Assembly (NCBI GenBank): GCA_014529385.2
Contig: CM043960.1
Location: 26,489,896-26,553,895 of the forward strand
Origin: Adiantum capillus-veneris
Taxonomy: Eukaryota > Streptophyta > Polypodiopsida > Polypodiales > Pteridaceae
Length of the DNA: 64,000 nt
Direction: 5' to 3'
The position numbers and the translations under genes are program-made. A model generated the notes under the pieces. It did no database searches. It worked only from the letters and a program-made list of their open reading frames with translations, and was not told where the DNA came from. Below are positions 34,301-44,963 of the stretch, piece after piece. Each line of letters opens with the position of its first letter. Within the stretch, counting starts at the first letter, position 1.

Positions 34301-35607
34301 TGCTCCCCACACTTGAAACACTTATGGTCCTTGCGAAAAGCTTCAAGCTCTTCAGGAGAGAGTTTGTTTTTACCTTTGTAAACTCCCTTCTCCTTGGACC
34401 GATTGTTGTTGTTGTTGTTGGAAGTGCCTTGGGAATTATTTTGAGCATTGGATTTCCCCTTTGCATCATTTTTATCTTTGTTTTCCATGGGCTTGACATT
34501 ACGTCTAGCCCCTTGATGGAAATTGATGCGTGAAGCAACCATAGTGTGGTGGATTACTTCGGTAATAGTACCGGGCCGTTGAGAGTTGATATATTCGGCC
34601 ATCTCTTCAGGTAATCCCGCACAGAATTGTTGTCTTTGCTCGGCAAAGTCTATCTTTTGAAAGACAGTAGCTTTGAGATGTAAATCCCAAAACTTATCTA
34701 CATACTTGTTGATAGACTCATGAGAGAGGAGCTTCAAGCCGCGCCATTCGGTAAGAACTTTATCTTTAGTATTGCTTGGAAGAAATTGCTTCATGATGGA
34801 AACTCGTAGAGTTTTCCATGTCTTTGGGGCTTCTCCATTGCCACGAAGGCTAGCCCACCATTGACGAGCTGATTTTTGGAAGTGCATAGCTACATGGCGT
34901 AGCTTGGAGGACTCTGTGAAGCCCTCGTCCCCAAAGGCCGCATCAAATTGCTGGATGAAGGCCAACACTTTGTCGGTAGCACCAAAGGTGCCATTGTAGG
35001 TGAGAAAAGAGATACTCTTTCCTCCCTCCTTGAACTTCTTTAGCTTTTGTGACCTTCGCCATGCAGGAAATGATTTGCGATGCCCTCCCCTCTTGTATTC
35101 TCTAGGAGAATAGCCATAACTTTCATCGGAAGAGAAGGAAGGTGAAGAAGAAGGAGAAGAGGGTGACCTCTTCCTAGCCCTTTTCTTCCTTTGTTTCCTC
35201 TCTTGCCTTTGAGAGTGATGAGGAGAAGGACTATCGGTTGCTCTTTTCCTCTTGGGAGGAGTAGGCGATCGTCTAGACTGCCTTCTTCGTGGAGCCACAT
35301 CTTCAGAAGAACTTAGACTTTCATTGCTTTCTTTCTCTTTGGATTCCTCCTCTCGAATGGGAGAGAGTCTTCTTTTGGGGGTCTCTTCAAGAGGCCTCCT
35401 AAGCTCTCTCTCCTCTTGGAGAGGAAAGGAAATTCCATAGGCACGAAGTTGTTGAGTAACTTCGGCTTGCAAGGTAGGGTTGCCCATAGCTTGTTGCAAC
35501 CTAGTCACAAGATAATTCACAAACATGGGAGCATCATCATTAGCACCTTCATGTGCAAAATCAAAGCTATCAATGTTCATTCTACTCTCTTGATTATTGT
35601 CAGCCAT
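31339..35607 (-). CDS. Chromovirus gag-protease-RT-RNaseH-integrase polyprotein (1,422 residues to a premature stop)
   Basis: It starts at ATG 35,607. Domains in order: an Arg/Ser-rich basic region (about 67-190); gag (about 230-345, ARQWWASL); zinc knuckle with C430, C433, H438, C443; and an aspartic protease at LFDPGST (D489, with Pro where Ser or Thr is usual). The RT spans about 700-870 (MPFGLTNAP; FFDD with D837, D838). RNase H follows (D984, E1021, D1046). The integrase has an HHCC finger (about 1165-1205) and catalytic D1235, D1296, E1332. A TAA at 31,339-31,341 stops translation within the integrase, before the C-terminal chromodomain part, which continues in the same frame at 31,296. 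The PBS lies about 400 bp upstream, within a leader that carries no other ORF. Confidence 0.95.
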   Translation of the reverse strand: MADNNQESRMNIDSFDFAHEGANDDAPMFVNYLVTRLQQAMGNPTLQAEVTQQLRAYGISFPLQEERELRRPLEETPKRRLSPIREEESKEKESNESLSSSEDVAPRRRQSRRSPTPPKRKRATDSPSPHHSQRQERKQRKKRARKRSPSSPSSSPSFSSDESYGYSPREYKRGGHRKSFPAWRRSQKLKKFKEGGKSISFLTYNGTFGATDKVLAFIQQFDAAFGDEGFTESSKLRHVAMHFQKSARQWWASLRGNGEAPKTWKTLRVSIMKQFLPSNTKDKVLTEWRGLKLLSHESINKYVDKFWDLHLKATVFQKIDFAEQRQQFCAGLPEEMAEYINSQRPGTITEVIHHTMVASRINFHQGARRNVKPMENKDKNDAKGKSNAQNNSQGTSNNNNNNRSKEKGVYKGKNKLSPEELEAFRKDHKCFKCGEQGHGYRSCPKKNTRNETPRASTIEVPKEDAHCKGSSLSYAWGKVREHDAFILFDPGSTLNFISIELATKLGIQAFEMGDIVTADAAFKGQQASVTPLIGKLRLHVQSYVDKEDFFISPLQHQDVILGAPWFDRMAANMKFPERRIYFTYRGKNMYIDASERGRTIPLVNPLSFDKSMKSSVSAYMIYVKESLKANNVSSNENDRNQEELDLSTFLKGFQDVFIDDIPMDLPPKRGDDDHRIELLPGSSPPNKPPYRVSQAQQEEIMRQVQELVDKGMVRPSSSPFCSPVLLVQKKDGTYRMCVDYRALNHITIKNRFPVPRVEDLFDKLQGSTYFSRIDLKSGYHQIRIVDEDILKTAFRTTFGLYEYLVMPFGLTNAPATFNRLMEKIFRPYRKFTGVFFDDIIIYSKSLEEHKQHLQVIFQALRENKLFLNQKKSEFFLQEIQYLGHIISHDGIRMDPSKLEVIKSWPNPRNLHELRSFIGMCAYYRRFIAKFSQVAGPLHDLTKKNVKFVWTAKEQNAFEKLKEKLTSQPVLVLPDLSKPFEVQCDACGDCLGAVLLQEGHAIAYESRRLNGDERVLGIYEKELLAVLHALDTWKHYLLGTPFILRTDHQSLKYFMTQTKLSDKQMRWANFLSQFNFHIAHIAGKHNQVADALSRRPKVNAVSIATHNDLSSMIDEYATDPDFRDIMSALALGKKEEPFTLQDGYLLHGNRLCVTHSLREKVMYESHAPPYAGHRGIQPTLRGVETYFYWPTMKVDIQEYVSKCVVCQKTKYDRGKQPGLLQPLPIPNSPWESISMDFIFGLPKSIHGNTGIWTIVDRFSKQAHFIPVKKTIKAHQMATLFISQIFKHHGLPTSIVSDRDPRMTSNFWKGLFENLGTRLNFSSAYHPQTDGQSEIANLTILDLLKTYVTEVDQRSQWEKYLPLVEYAYNNTVHTSTGKAPFEIIEGRPKSPLLLKVHGKIFAADEYSRDLQESFQKIREAIAIS

Positions 35608-36009
35608 GTTAACAAAATTTTATGTATGTACTTAGTGTATGCTTTGGCAATTCAATACCTTAGTTGCCACTCCTCTTAGCCTTTGAAAATCGGCTCTTAA
35701 GTATCTACACCCACGGCTCAAAGTGGTTAATTATAGAGAGTAGAGGAGTAGGTCTAACATAGCAGAGTTGCCAAGGGCTAGCTCCTTTCGGACTTCTTAT
35801 GGCTCAATAATGGTAAAGCCGTAGGCAAGTCTAAAAAGACTCCATTATTAAGTCCAAAGCTCCCGAGGTGTGCACCATCCCCCACATAGTGGGCTTAACA
35901 AAACCGGTATTAGATCCCAGTTCCACTTACTCTATTATAATTAACAACATCAACCATTTATAGGCTACTTAAGGACCTCTCTTCTTAAGCAAGAAAAGAG
36001 AAACCAAAT
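35608..36009 (-). other. Chromovirus 5' leader between PBS and gag ATG
   Basis: About 400 bp with no open frame of note. It would serve as the untranslated leader and packaging region. Confidence 0.7.
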
Positions 36010-36021
36010 GCTCTGATACCA
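36010..36021 (-). promoter_or_regulatory. tRNA primer binding site of the chromovirus
   Basis: On the minus strand TGGTATCAGAGC, the standard plant initiator-Met tRNA complement, placed directly inside the 5' LTR. Confidence 0.93.
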
Positions 36022-36022
36022 A

Positions 36023-37646
36023 TGTAATGGAATTTGCCTATTCAATTTGAGAATAGCGGAATTTAATGAGAGTACTTTCAAGAAATGATTTTGTGAGCAT
36101 AGCGGGTAGACATAATTGAAGATAGCAACATAATCATAGCAATTAGTTAACTTGGCATAGACAATACTTTTGCAAGAGAGAGAGTTTAGAGAACATGACA
36201 ACAATTGAGGACCGGATTTATGTGGAGCCGGTCCCCCCTCCAATAGGCATTTGTATTATGATTTCTCCCATAAAGAGAGACTTGTTACAATACAGTCTTT
36301 GTGTTCCTTGTGACCTAGGTGATGCCATGAAGATGGAAGGCTTCATGCACCACAAACATAACATAAACTTGAAGAAAGCTTTAACTATCCCAAGCCTCAG
36401 TCCCAAGACCTCAAACACCTTCGAAGGTGGAGAGAGCTAGTAGGGAATGAGGGTAGGGAAGAGGAAGAAGAAACATTTCGTAGGAGAAAGAATTAGTTCC
36501 TCACTTATCATACTCTTGTTGCTAGCATACATAATAGCATAGTAATGAAGAAGAAGGAGATGGCAAGCTTAAGCATTGAAGCATGGCTCTTGGTTGGATT
36601 TTCACTCCATAGCCAAGAGTGTTGGTGTAGGCTCTCAACCTCTACTTGCTTGGAGAGGGAGCTCTTGCACTTTGCATAGCACACAATGAGAGTGATTGTG
36701 AGTGTGTGTGGGTGAGTATACCCCCTAGGCACCCCCCTAGCTTGCTTGGGTCGACCCCCCCTTGTAGCTCATGCCTGAAGCTCATTGGACCCCTCCAGGC
36801 CTAGCCAATCACAAGCAGGAGCCATTACAAGCAACATGGGTAGCCTTGGGACAAGTGTCCCCCTTTCCCCTTTGAGAGAGAGGACTTGATAAATGCTAAA
36901 ACAATTAGATAATTCATGTAATTTATCATTGGACCCCTTTGAAGCTTAGCCAATAGGCTTCAAGCAACACATGAAGGTAACATGGGTAGGGGCCTGACAT
37001 GTGTCCTTGCTGCCTCTTCAAGTTGGGGCTTCCCTTGTGTGTGTGAGTGGGTGTTCTCTCTCTAGCTCCTAGGAAAAGGGCTCGCCCCCCCTCTTGTAGG
37101 AATGATTTTGACTTTAGGTGATCAAGCACCTTACTCATCAAGCATGACAAAGCACTTGAACTAGGGGGTGTTCCCACAAGCATCTCAGGCAAGCTTCTCA
37201 AGGCACCTCAAGTACCTTAATCATGCAGCAAGTCAAGCACCTCAAGCATGGAGCCAGTCAAGCACCTCAAGCATCTTAATCAAGCACCTCAAGCATGAAA
37301 AACACCTCAAGCATGACAAGCACCTCAAGCAGGACAAGCACCTCGAGCTTGGGCCGGGTTCCCACCTCAAGCTCAGCCCTAGCTTGCTTAAGGTCAAAAG
37401 GACTTTTACACACATTTATTGGAGGTCTTCAATGAAGCTAACCCTAAGGTCTTATGCTCCATTGGTTAGCCTTGCTCTTTGATAGACCATCTCCCTTTTG
37501 GGCCCCTTTACATTGGCCCCGTGTTGAGATAGATCTAAAAGCACATACCTATATCTTAACACTTGTTCCCGTTTATTCTCCCACATTAAGTGATCAATTT
37601 AATATGAGAAAATCATTTGGGTTAGTTAGATATTAGATTTTATGAC

Positions 37647-37647
<1 letters not shown>
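36023..37647 (-). repeat. Chromovirus 5' LTR
   Basis: The partner of 28,842-30,466. On the minus strand it starts TGTCATAAAATC at 37,647 and ends CATTACA at 36,023, next to the primer binding site. It should hold the promoter, but I did not pick out a convincing TATA box. Confidence 0.96.
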
Positions 37648-37682
<35 letters not shown>

Positions 37683-38486
37683 TGTGTGTGTGCACGCAAG
37701 CCTGAGCCTGAGCACTCGATAGCTCACTCAAGCCATAACTTCACTCGTGTAATACAAACTTGGAAGAGAAAGACTAGAGTCAACTTTCTAAAAACGTGGG
37801 CGGAGCTAAACTTAGACTCTTACTTTTCCCTTGCATTAATTAAAAACCATAGAAGTACCTTTAATTTAACTAGCTCATGTGCAAGACCTTTGCATGAAGC
37901 TTTGGAGGCTCTATGTACCTGACCCAAGCTAGAGCCTACCTATTAATTTAGGACCTGCTAAATTAGGAGAGAGACTCTGGTAAAAATTAAGCTTGCTCTT
38001 GGGCTTTGGAGCTTCACCTTATGTGCAAAACCTTAGCACAATCCTTTGGAGGTTCTATGAGGCCAGACCCAAAACTTGCTAAATTTAGACTATCTTTGGC
38101 AAGTCTAAATTTTTACCCTAAGGCTTCCCAATCTTCACACTTGGATTTTAATGAGTAAATTTGATTTCTTGAAATTTACACAAGTAGTTTCTATTTTTGG
38201 ACTCCTATAATTGCTCTAATCAACTGTCTTTGTCTTGTACCTTTGTTTAAGGTTGCTAGGGATAGATTTATCCTTTCTTGATCTGTACCTTTGACCTAGG
38301 ATAATTAAATAGCAATTATTATTGCTCTTTTAAAGACTTCTTTTCTTTGGTTCCTAGCCTTTGATTGAACTAAGTCTATAAGCACGTTAATCAATTTTAC
38401 TTGTTCTCTGTTATTTTTGCCAGACTTAAATAGCCAATTTAAGATGGAAAATACTTTCAGAAGTTTAGAAATTAATTTTCATGGCA
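37648..38486 (-). repeat. Old gypsy LTR remainder, then diverged chromovirus-family LTR end
   Basis: From 37,648 the sequence resumes the interrupted old LTR: (GT)n then GCACGCAAGCCTGAGC, also seen at 28,752. Toward 38,395-38,486 it resembles the end of the young chromovirus LTR, ending CATGGCA at 38,486, followed by TTACTTCTCTCTTGAGATCATAG, the counterpart of the chromovirus PPT flank. The join between the two could not be placed. Confidence 0.55.
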
Positions 38487-39003
38487 TTACTTCTCTCTTG
38501 AGATCATAGAGGATCCCGTTTACCCATCGACATCCTTCCATAGTGTTGACCAAATCCACTTGGTGCTTGGAAGACTTAGCTGTCATTAGCATGCCTTTAC
38601 TTAGCCCTTACATCTTCCATAGTAGATTGGCAAAGTCTACCTGGCGCTTGAGAGATTGTGTTGACACTAGTATGTAATCTACCCAGCCACTAATGATATT
38701 CCATAGTAGATTGGCAAAGTTCTACTTGGTGCTTGAGAGAAATGTATGGGCCGCAAGTTGTATGCATGCAATTAAAAGAGAACTTATGAACATTAAAAAA
38801 AAAATCTTGGAATCAAAACAAGACAAAATTATTTGTAGAACATGTTTGTCCATACATGGTTCTTACCTTTGACATGAGTCATTTTGTAAGTATTTACAAG
38901 GCTTACATTATCCTTTTGTTGGGTGCCTTGCATCCACCTTGCATCTTCAAAAGGATTATTCTTAAACTTAATACGGTATCGTTGGATAGTTTTCCCTTCT
39001 TGC
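38487..39003 (-). pseudogene. Diverged chromovirus 3' end with chromodomain remnant
   Basis: The minus-strand translation of about 39,000-38,868 gives IQRYRIKFKNNPFEDARWMQG and then KDNVSLVNTY. This matches the C-terminal chromodomain of the young element (IRRYLIKFKNYPFEDAKWMQG). The following 3' UTR carries the same 'Ile-like' boxes describing TTGGTGCTTGG repeats as 30,480-30,780. It is an older, separate insertion of the same family, broken at about 38,990. Confidence 0.75.
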
Positions 39004-39802
39004 ACTTGCCAAAATTCTCAAATTTTTGAAAAGTTTAATGGGTTTACATGGTTTGGAGATAGGGTCCCTAATTGCTATTGGCTTTTGCGTACTATGTGCA
39101 GCCATGAGCTTGTCTTGAATCTGTTGTAGCTTAAATATATCCCAAGTGATGCTCATCCTAGCCGTCTACCTGTAACCCTGTTTATCAGCAATAATTATAC
39201 ACATGTGGTTAATATCCTATGTAAGAGTCCTATCTTTTGACCCACTTTATGAGTATATCAATATATCTTTGTATGAGTCCACCAAATGTTGCATTCTATG
39301 GTATATACATCTAATTTTCTCCAAGAGAATCAACCAAAACTATGTTTACTTATGATATTTCTCTATTTTAGAGATATGTTTCTTAAATTGTAAAGATTTC
39401 GGCAGCATTTTGTTTGTAACATCAATCTTTAAAAAAAAAAACCGGAAATAAACACTGACTTTCTTCCTCGCAGGATGTTGTCATAACCAATGATCCATAT
39501 TTTTACCAACATCTACATACATGCTTACTAATTATCAAAAATCTTATGGTTTTTTTTTAGTTCAAACTTTTTCGGAGAAAAGCCCTTAATACGAAACAGA
39601 ACCCTTGTTTAAGTACTTGATCCCAAAATAAAGGAAACTTATGTAAGTAAAACACATGTACCACAGTACCTGGTTAGTACTCGCTATCGTCATCTGTGTA
39701 CGTGTTATCTCTCTTGTATACGCTTATTGTCCAAGATTTTGCAATCACTCAATCTGTTTGATGCTTGTTTGTTTGCAACTAAAGACTCATAGAGCAAAGA
39801 TT

Positions 39803-39960
39803 GTCACCCTTGCGTTCATTCGTTGAGGAGAAAGGCGCATGCTATAGCCCAAGGGGCAAACGTTGGTTGAGAAGAAAGGTGTGTGCGCATGCTATAGCCC
39901 ACGGGGCAATCATTGGTTGAGAAAGAGGGTATGTGCGCTTACTGTAGCCCAAGTGGTAGC
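39803..39960. repeat. 50-bp tandem repeat, three units
   Basis: The box GCTATAGCCC/ACTGTAGCCC recurs at 39,841, 39,891 and 39,941, exactly 50 bp apart. It is embedded in a unit containing GGTTGAGAA and a run related to GGTGTGTGCGCATG. Confidence 0.85.
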
Positions 39961-40648
39961 ATTATCTAGAGTACATGTGAGCGCTATCGCTAGTAGGTAA
40001 TAATACATTGTGTGTGTGTGTGTGTGTGCTCTAGAAAGCAAAGTGGCATCATGTGCATTCCAGACTCATGCGTAATGCTTTATTTATACAAAAACGTTGC
40101 AAACAGTGCATTAACTGAGCCATGCGTGAGTAGTATTTTTGGGAATGTATAACCACCCACCGGATGTTGCTAAAAATAATCATTGACCATTTAGAACTAT
40201 CCCTTACCACCAAATATGCAAAATACTAAAAGATAATAACTTTGACACCGGGGATTATTATTTATTCAAAGGTTTTGTACATTCTTTGATGAATTCCACC
40301 CAAAGGAAAAACTGTTACATACTGGAAATGATTACAAAAGAAGCCATACAGCTTGTTTTTAATTAAACTATCAATTATGCTCTGCTTGGAGGCACCTTCC
40401 ATCTCTTGTCCAGTCCATCATTCATCTGCTAATGACGTAGTTGCATGTGTCATGGTAAAGGATTAGTAGATCTTTGGTGGCATGGTGGACATTTTTTAAG
40501 TTCGAGTTTTTTACTAAAAATTTGTGTCCTTTTATGCTATTTATTTTTTGGAAATGCCACTGGTATGTGTGTGTGTGTGCATGTGTGCATGCCACTGGTA
40601 TGTGTGCATGTGTGCGAGATAGCAAAGAGAGATAGCAGTACGTCCTAT

Positions 40649-40757
<109 letters not shown>

Positions 40758-41170
40758 AAAAATCTATATGAACCCCCCTTTTTTCCCTTCTTGGACTTGC
40801 CAAAATTCTCAAATAGAATATTGGTTTCATGGACCGATGGGAACTAAATAGTTTAAAAGGCAGCTTGATGCTTAAGTGAACACGTGTACCCTCCCCTCCT
40901 TGCTATTCTTAAAACAGCTCGCCCCCTCCTCCGTGTTGACTTGTCTTTGGTCAAAAATACCTATGCACAACCTCCTTACTACCCCTTAAGCATATGCAAG
41001 CTACTTTGAACATGTGGCCTGGACAAATTTGGAAGAGAAAGATTGTCATAAAATCTAATATCTAGCTAACCCAAATGATTTTCTCATATTAAACTGGTCA
41101 TTTAATGTGGGAGAATAAACGGGAACAAGAATTAGAATAGAGACATGTGCTTTTAGACCTATCTTAGCAA

Positions 41171-41560
41171 GGGACCAAAAGGAGAGATGGTTGCATCTCA
41201 ATAGGGGTCCAAAAGGAGATTGTATACCAAAGAGAAATGTGTAGTAAGTGCTTCTAGACTTATCTCAGCACGGGACCAAAATGAGAGATAGTTGCATCTC
41301 AATAGGGGTCCAAAAGGAGATTGTGTATCAAAGAGAAAGGTGTAATAAGTGCTCCTAGACTTATCTCAACAGGGGACCAAGAGGAGAGATGGTTACATCT
41401 CAATAGGGGTCCAAAAGGAGATCGTCTACCAAAGACCAATGTGTAATAAGTGCTTCTAAACTTATCTCAACAGGGGACCAAGAGGAGAGATGGTTACATC
41501 ATCTGAATAGGGGTCCAAAAGGAGATAGTCTATCAAACAACAACGTGCATCTAATGGAGC
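41171..41560. repeat. 101-bp tandem repeat, about four units
   Basis: The box GGGACCAAxAxGAGAGAT recurs at 41,171, 41,272, 41,373 and 41,474, exactly 101 bp apart. Each is followed by CTxAATAGGGGTCCAAAAGG. The array lies inside a diverged LTR. The young chromovirus LTR shows no corresponding array. Confidence 0.93.
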
Positions 41561-41890
41561 TTAAAGATGTCATAATAACTAATATCTAATTCTCTTAAAT
41601 GATTTTCTCATGTTAAACTAATCATTTAATATGAGAATGTGCCAGGGGAGAAAAAGCTAGAGTATTGGTTAAGCTGGCAGATTGGCCACAATAGGGATCT
41701 AAAGGAGGGAAAATAGGGATCCAAAGGAGGGGCCATCTGCAAAAGAGCAAGGTGCAACAAAGACCCAAAATTCAAAGGTTGTGTCCAAAGGTCAAACACT
41801 AGGGAAATTGGATGCTTTGTGTGTGTCCCAAAAAGTCTTCATAATCCCTACATAGGAGGGGGCGAGCCTTGCAAGTAGGGGATGAGAGAG

Positions 41891-41891
<1 letters not shown>

Positions 41892-41945
<54 letters not shown>
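41892..41945. repeat. (CA)n microsatellite
   Basis: About 26 CA units within the rearranged LTR region. Confidence 0.97.
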
Positions 41946-41946
<1 letters not shown>

Positions 41947-42619
41947 GCTCCCTTTACACAAAGGGAATGAGGGACACATGTTAGCTCCCTAGCCCATATG
42001 CCCACAAGGTGTACTCAAATCCTATTGGATGGCCATGGAGGTGGACCAATGAGAATTAGGCTAGTGTAAATCTAGTTTATTAATTTAAAAACACTTAATA
42101 AAAGAACCAATAAGAATTAAGCTCTCTAGAAGACTATTGGACAGTCTCCCAAGGGGTCCAATGAGCATTCAGTAGCCCAATGGCTTGCATGATTCCTATT
42201 GGCCAGGAAGCAAAGGGGTCCAATGAGAGTTTAGTTGCATTTATTAATTACCTAAAGCTCTCACAAAAGGGGAAAGGGGGACACATGTTAGAAGGCTATC
42301 ACTTATGCTTCTTAATACTCATTGGCTAAGCCTGGAAGGGCCAATAGGGTTGCAACATGAGCAAATAGCAAGACGGGTCGACCAAGAGAGAGAGGGGGCT
42401 GATTTTCTCAAGGCATTATCCACACACATTCACACAAACTCATGTGTGAAGCAAGAAGACTCTCTCTCTCCTTCTCAAGCTTTAATGGAAAGCTTATCAC
42501 CTACTCCAAGCTTGTGAGAAGGGAGGCCTACACCAACAACTCTTAGCTTTGTGATGCAAATCCAACCAAGAGCCAAGCTTCAATGCATGCTCATCTCCTC
42601 TACCATGCTAATTACTAAG

Positions 42620-44260
42620 CACCTCAAAAAGTTAAATGCAACCACCATAAGGGATAAGTATCCCTTGCCAATCACAGAACATGTACTTGAGCGGGTGGCT
42701 GGAAAACGGGCATATTCCTTTCTGGACGGGTTTTCAGGATACAACCAACTGGCAATTGCAAGGGAGGATCAACACAAAACAACATTTGCCACATAATGGG
42801 AAATTTATGCGTATCGAGTTATGCCGTTTGGCCTAACTAATGCCCCAACTACCTTCCAAAGGTTAATGACACACGCGTTCAAAGAATACCTAAGAATGTT
42901 CTTAGAAATATACATGGATGATCTTTGTGTACACTCTTTTCTACGAGAGGAACATATTGACCATTTGCAAAAGGTATTTGAAAAATGCAGAACATATCGA
43001 ATATGTCTTAACCCGGAAAAGTGTATCTTTATGGTTAAGCAAGGCCGCATCTTAGGACACATTGTCTCAAGAAATGGCATAACCACTGACCTAGACAAAG
43101 TCAAAGTCATAGTAGACCTACCCAGGCCTACTAATGCTAAACAAGTGCAATCCTTCATGGGACACTGCAGATATTATCGAAGATTCATATACATGTATGC
43201 GTTCATCGCACAACCTCTCTATCGTTTGCTAGTCAATTTCGATTGGACCGAGGAGTGTGAAACTTCATTCCAAAAGCTGAAGGAAAACCTTATATCAGCA
43301 CCTGTACTTAAAGCACCAGATTGGGAAAAGATATTCCATGTTCACATTGATGCTTCTGCAAATGCAATCGGGAGTATTCTAGCTCAACCTGGAGACGGAA
43401 CAATGGATTTTCCAGTTTGTTATGCAAGCCGATAGTTAAATAGTGCGGAAAAGAACTACACAACCACCGAACAATAAGGGTTAGGAATGATTTATGGTGT
43501 AAAGAAATTTCGGCATGATTTGCTCGCAAACAAATTTGTGTTCTTCACAGATCATCAAGCTCTTTTGTATCTGGTAAATAAACCATGCAATACAGGGAGA
43601 ATTGTACGCTGGTTATTATATTGCTAGAGTTTGATTTCACAGTGGTGGTCAAAAAGGGTAAAACCCATGACGAGCAGATCATCTTTCAAGGACACACAAC
43701 AGGGAAGCTCGTGAAGGAGTAGATGATGACATACCAGATGCTTATCTTTTCAATATTGAAATGATACCCAAATGGTCTCAGGAAATTGTTAGCATTCTTT
43801 CCTTTGGAAGTAAGTTTGATAATACGGAATACAGATCTAAAGAACAAACAATTTGACAAACAAAAAACTTCCAGTTGATAGCAGGACGGCTGTATCATCT
43901 AGGATCGGATCAAATCCTACGATTGTGTATAAATCCGGAAGAATTCAAGTGCTACCTTGAAGAAGCACATGTCCAGGATTGTGCATTTCATTGTTCAACA
44001 GTGAAAACACACCAGAGACTGAAACAATTAGGGGTTTATTGGCCAACTATGTATGCGGACACACATTCTTATGTTACTAATTGTACTATATGTAGTGCCA
44101 AACGACCAATGGATCACACGACATTGTTTCAGGTAAACATTGCACCTGCATGGAGTCAATATATCATTGATTTCTTAACCACCACGACGTTTCCTGAGAA
44201 CATCACAAGAGCCCGAAAAATGGCTATTTCTACTTATATACACACACCTAGGGGCTTGAT
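42620..44260 (+). pseudogene. Ty3/gypsy RT-RNaseH-integrase finger fragment of a second family
   Basis: The RT starts at NATTIRDKYPLP and shows FLDGFSGYNQLAI, then MPFGLTNAPTTFQRLM. Its catalytic box is YMDD (EIYMDDLCVHS), unlike FFDD in the chromovirus, so this is another lineage. An in-frame TAA at about 42,797 and later stops and shifts break it. RNase H follows (FHVHIDASANAIGS, 43,338; TDHQALLYLVN, 43,550). An HHCC integrase finger lies at about 43,960-44,110 (CTICSAKRP). Catalytic integrase sequence was not found, and its 5' side abuts an unrelated LTR. Confidence 0.85.
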
Positions 44261-44963
44261 TTGGCGTTTGGCCCCATATACCTATAGATACATATGTACT
44301 TGGGTTAGTCCGGAAAGTTTCATAATCAAACAACAACCCTTAAAATAGTCAAAAATCATGCCCTTTTTTGCTCTTTCTGCTATTGGTTCCGCATTTGAGA
44401 ATGAGAATGCCTCCCCCCCTCCTAGCCGGAGTCCTCCCGGACGACCAGGTATCACCTCGGAGTATGTGCCGTGCATAGGTTGAAAAATTTGTGCTAATGC
44501 TTGGCCGATTAATATGGCCCTAATTGATGCATACTCAATCAATGCATGAAAAAATTAATGCTGTGCAAGAGAAGTATATAAGCAAGATGCTTATTGGCAT
44601 TCGCCGTCGAGGTTGCCTGTTTTCTTTGCAAGTAACAACTGTAACTCTTTTTGCAAAAGGCAATCGCTTTGCCGCTACTGTTGATATAGCCTTAGTTATT
44701 TCTGTGGAGAGGATTGGCTTGGTCCGAATTGCTTTCCATTGGTAGCTTGTTTTTGCCGGTTTTTGTAGGTGTTTTGCTACTTGCTTTGTTTCCACTGTTT
44801 TTTTGCGGATTGGCATCCACATAAGTTGGTTGTCCTTTTGCAAATGCAGCTGTCTGCCTTTCGATGTTGCTTGTAATGAAGGGAGTTCCTTTTGCTTTTG
44901 ATTCGGTATCCAAATGCGAGTAACATTTGGGTTATTGCTGAGTATTTTCTTTGGGATCCATAT

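Larger units (their letters stand above)
28842..37647 (-). mobile_element. Complete young Ty3/gypsy chromovirus
   Basis: An 8,806-bp element with two 1,625-bp LTRs (28,842-30,466 and 36,023-37,647), both TG...CA. The primer binding site TGGTATCAGAGC (complement at 36,010-36,021) matches initiator Met-tRNA and lies one base inside the 5' LTR. A polypurine tract (AAGAGAGAGG on the minus strand, just right of 30,466) precedes the 3' LTR. Both flanks carry GTTTG (28,837-28,841 and 37,648-37,652). I found only two LTR mismatches by eye, so insertion is recent. One nonsense codon breaks an otherwise continuous gag-pol frame. Confidence 0.97.
41048..42615 (+). repeat. Diverged chromovirus-family LTR, plus orientation, with internal rearrangement
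   Basis: It starts TGTCATAAAATCTAATATCTA, matching the start of the young chromovirus LTR read on the minus strand. Near 42,527-42,560 it matches the LTR again (GCCTACACCAACA and AATCCAACCAAGAGCCA). A second LTR-start-like segment, TGTCATAATAACTAATATC, occurs at about 41,569. A 101-bp tandem array lies between. The end is replaced by a gypsy RT fragment at about 42,620. Confidence 0.75.

Noticed and set aside
34210..34533. 107-residue plus-strand frame opposite chromovirus gag
   Set aside because: Antisense shadow of the gag zinc-knuckle region.
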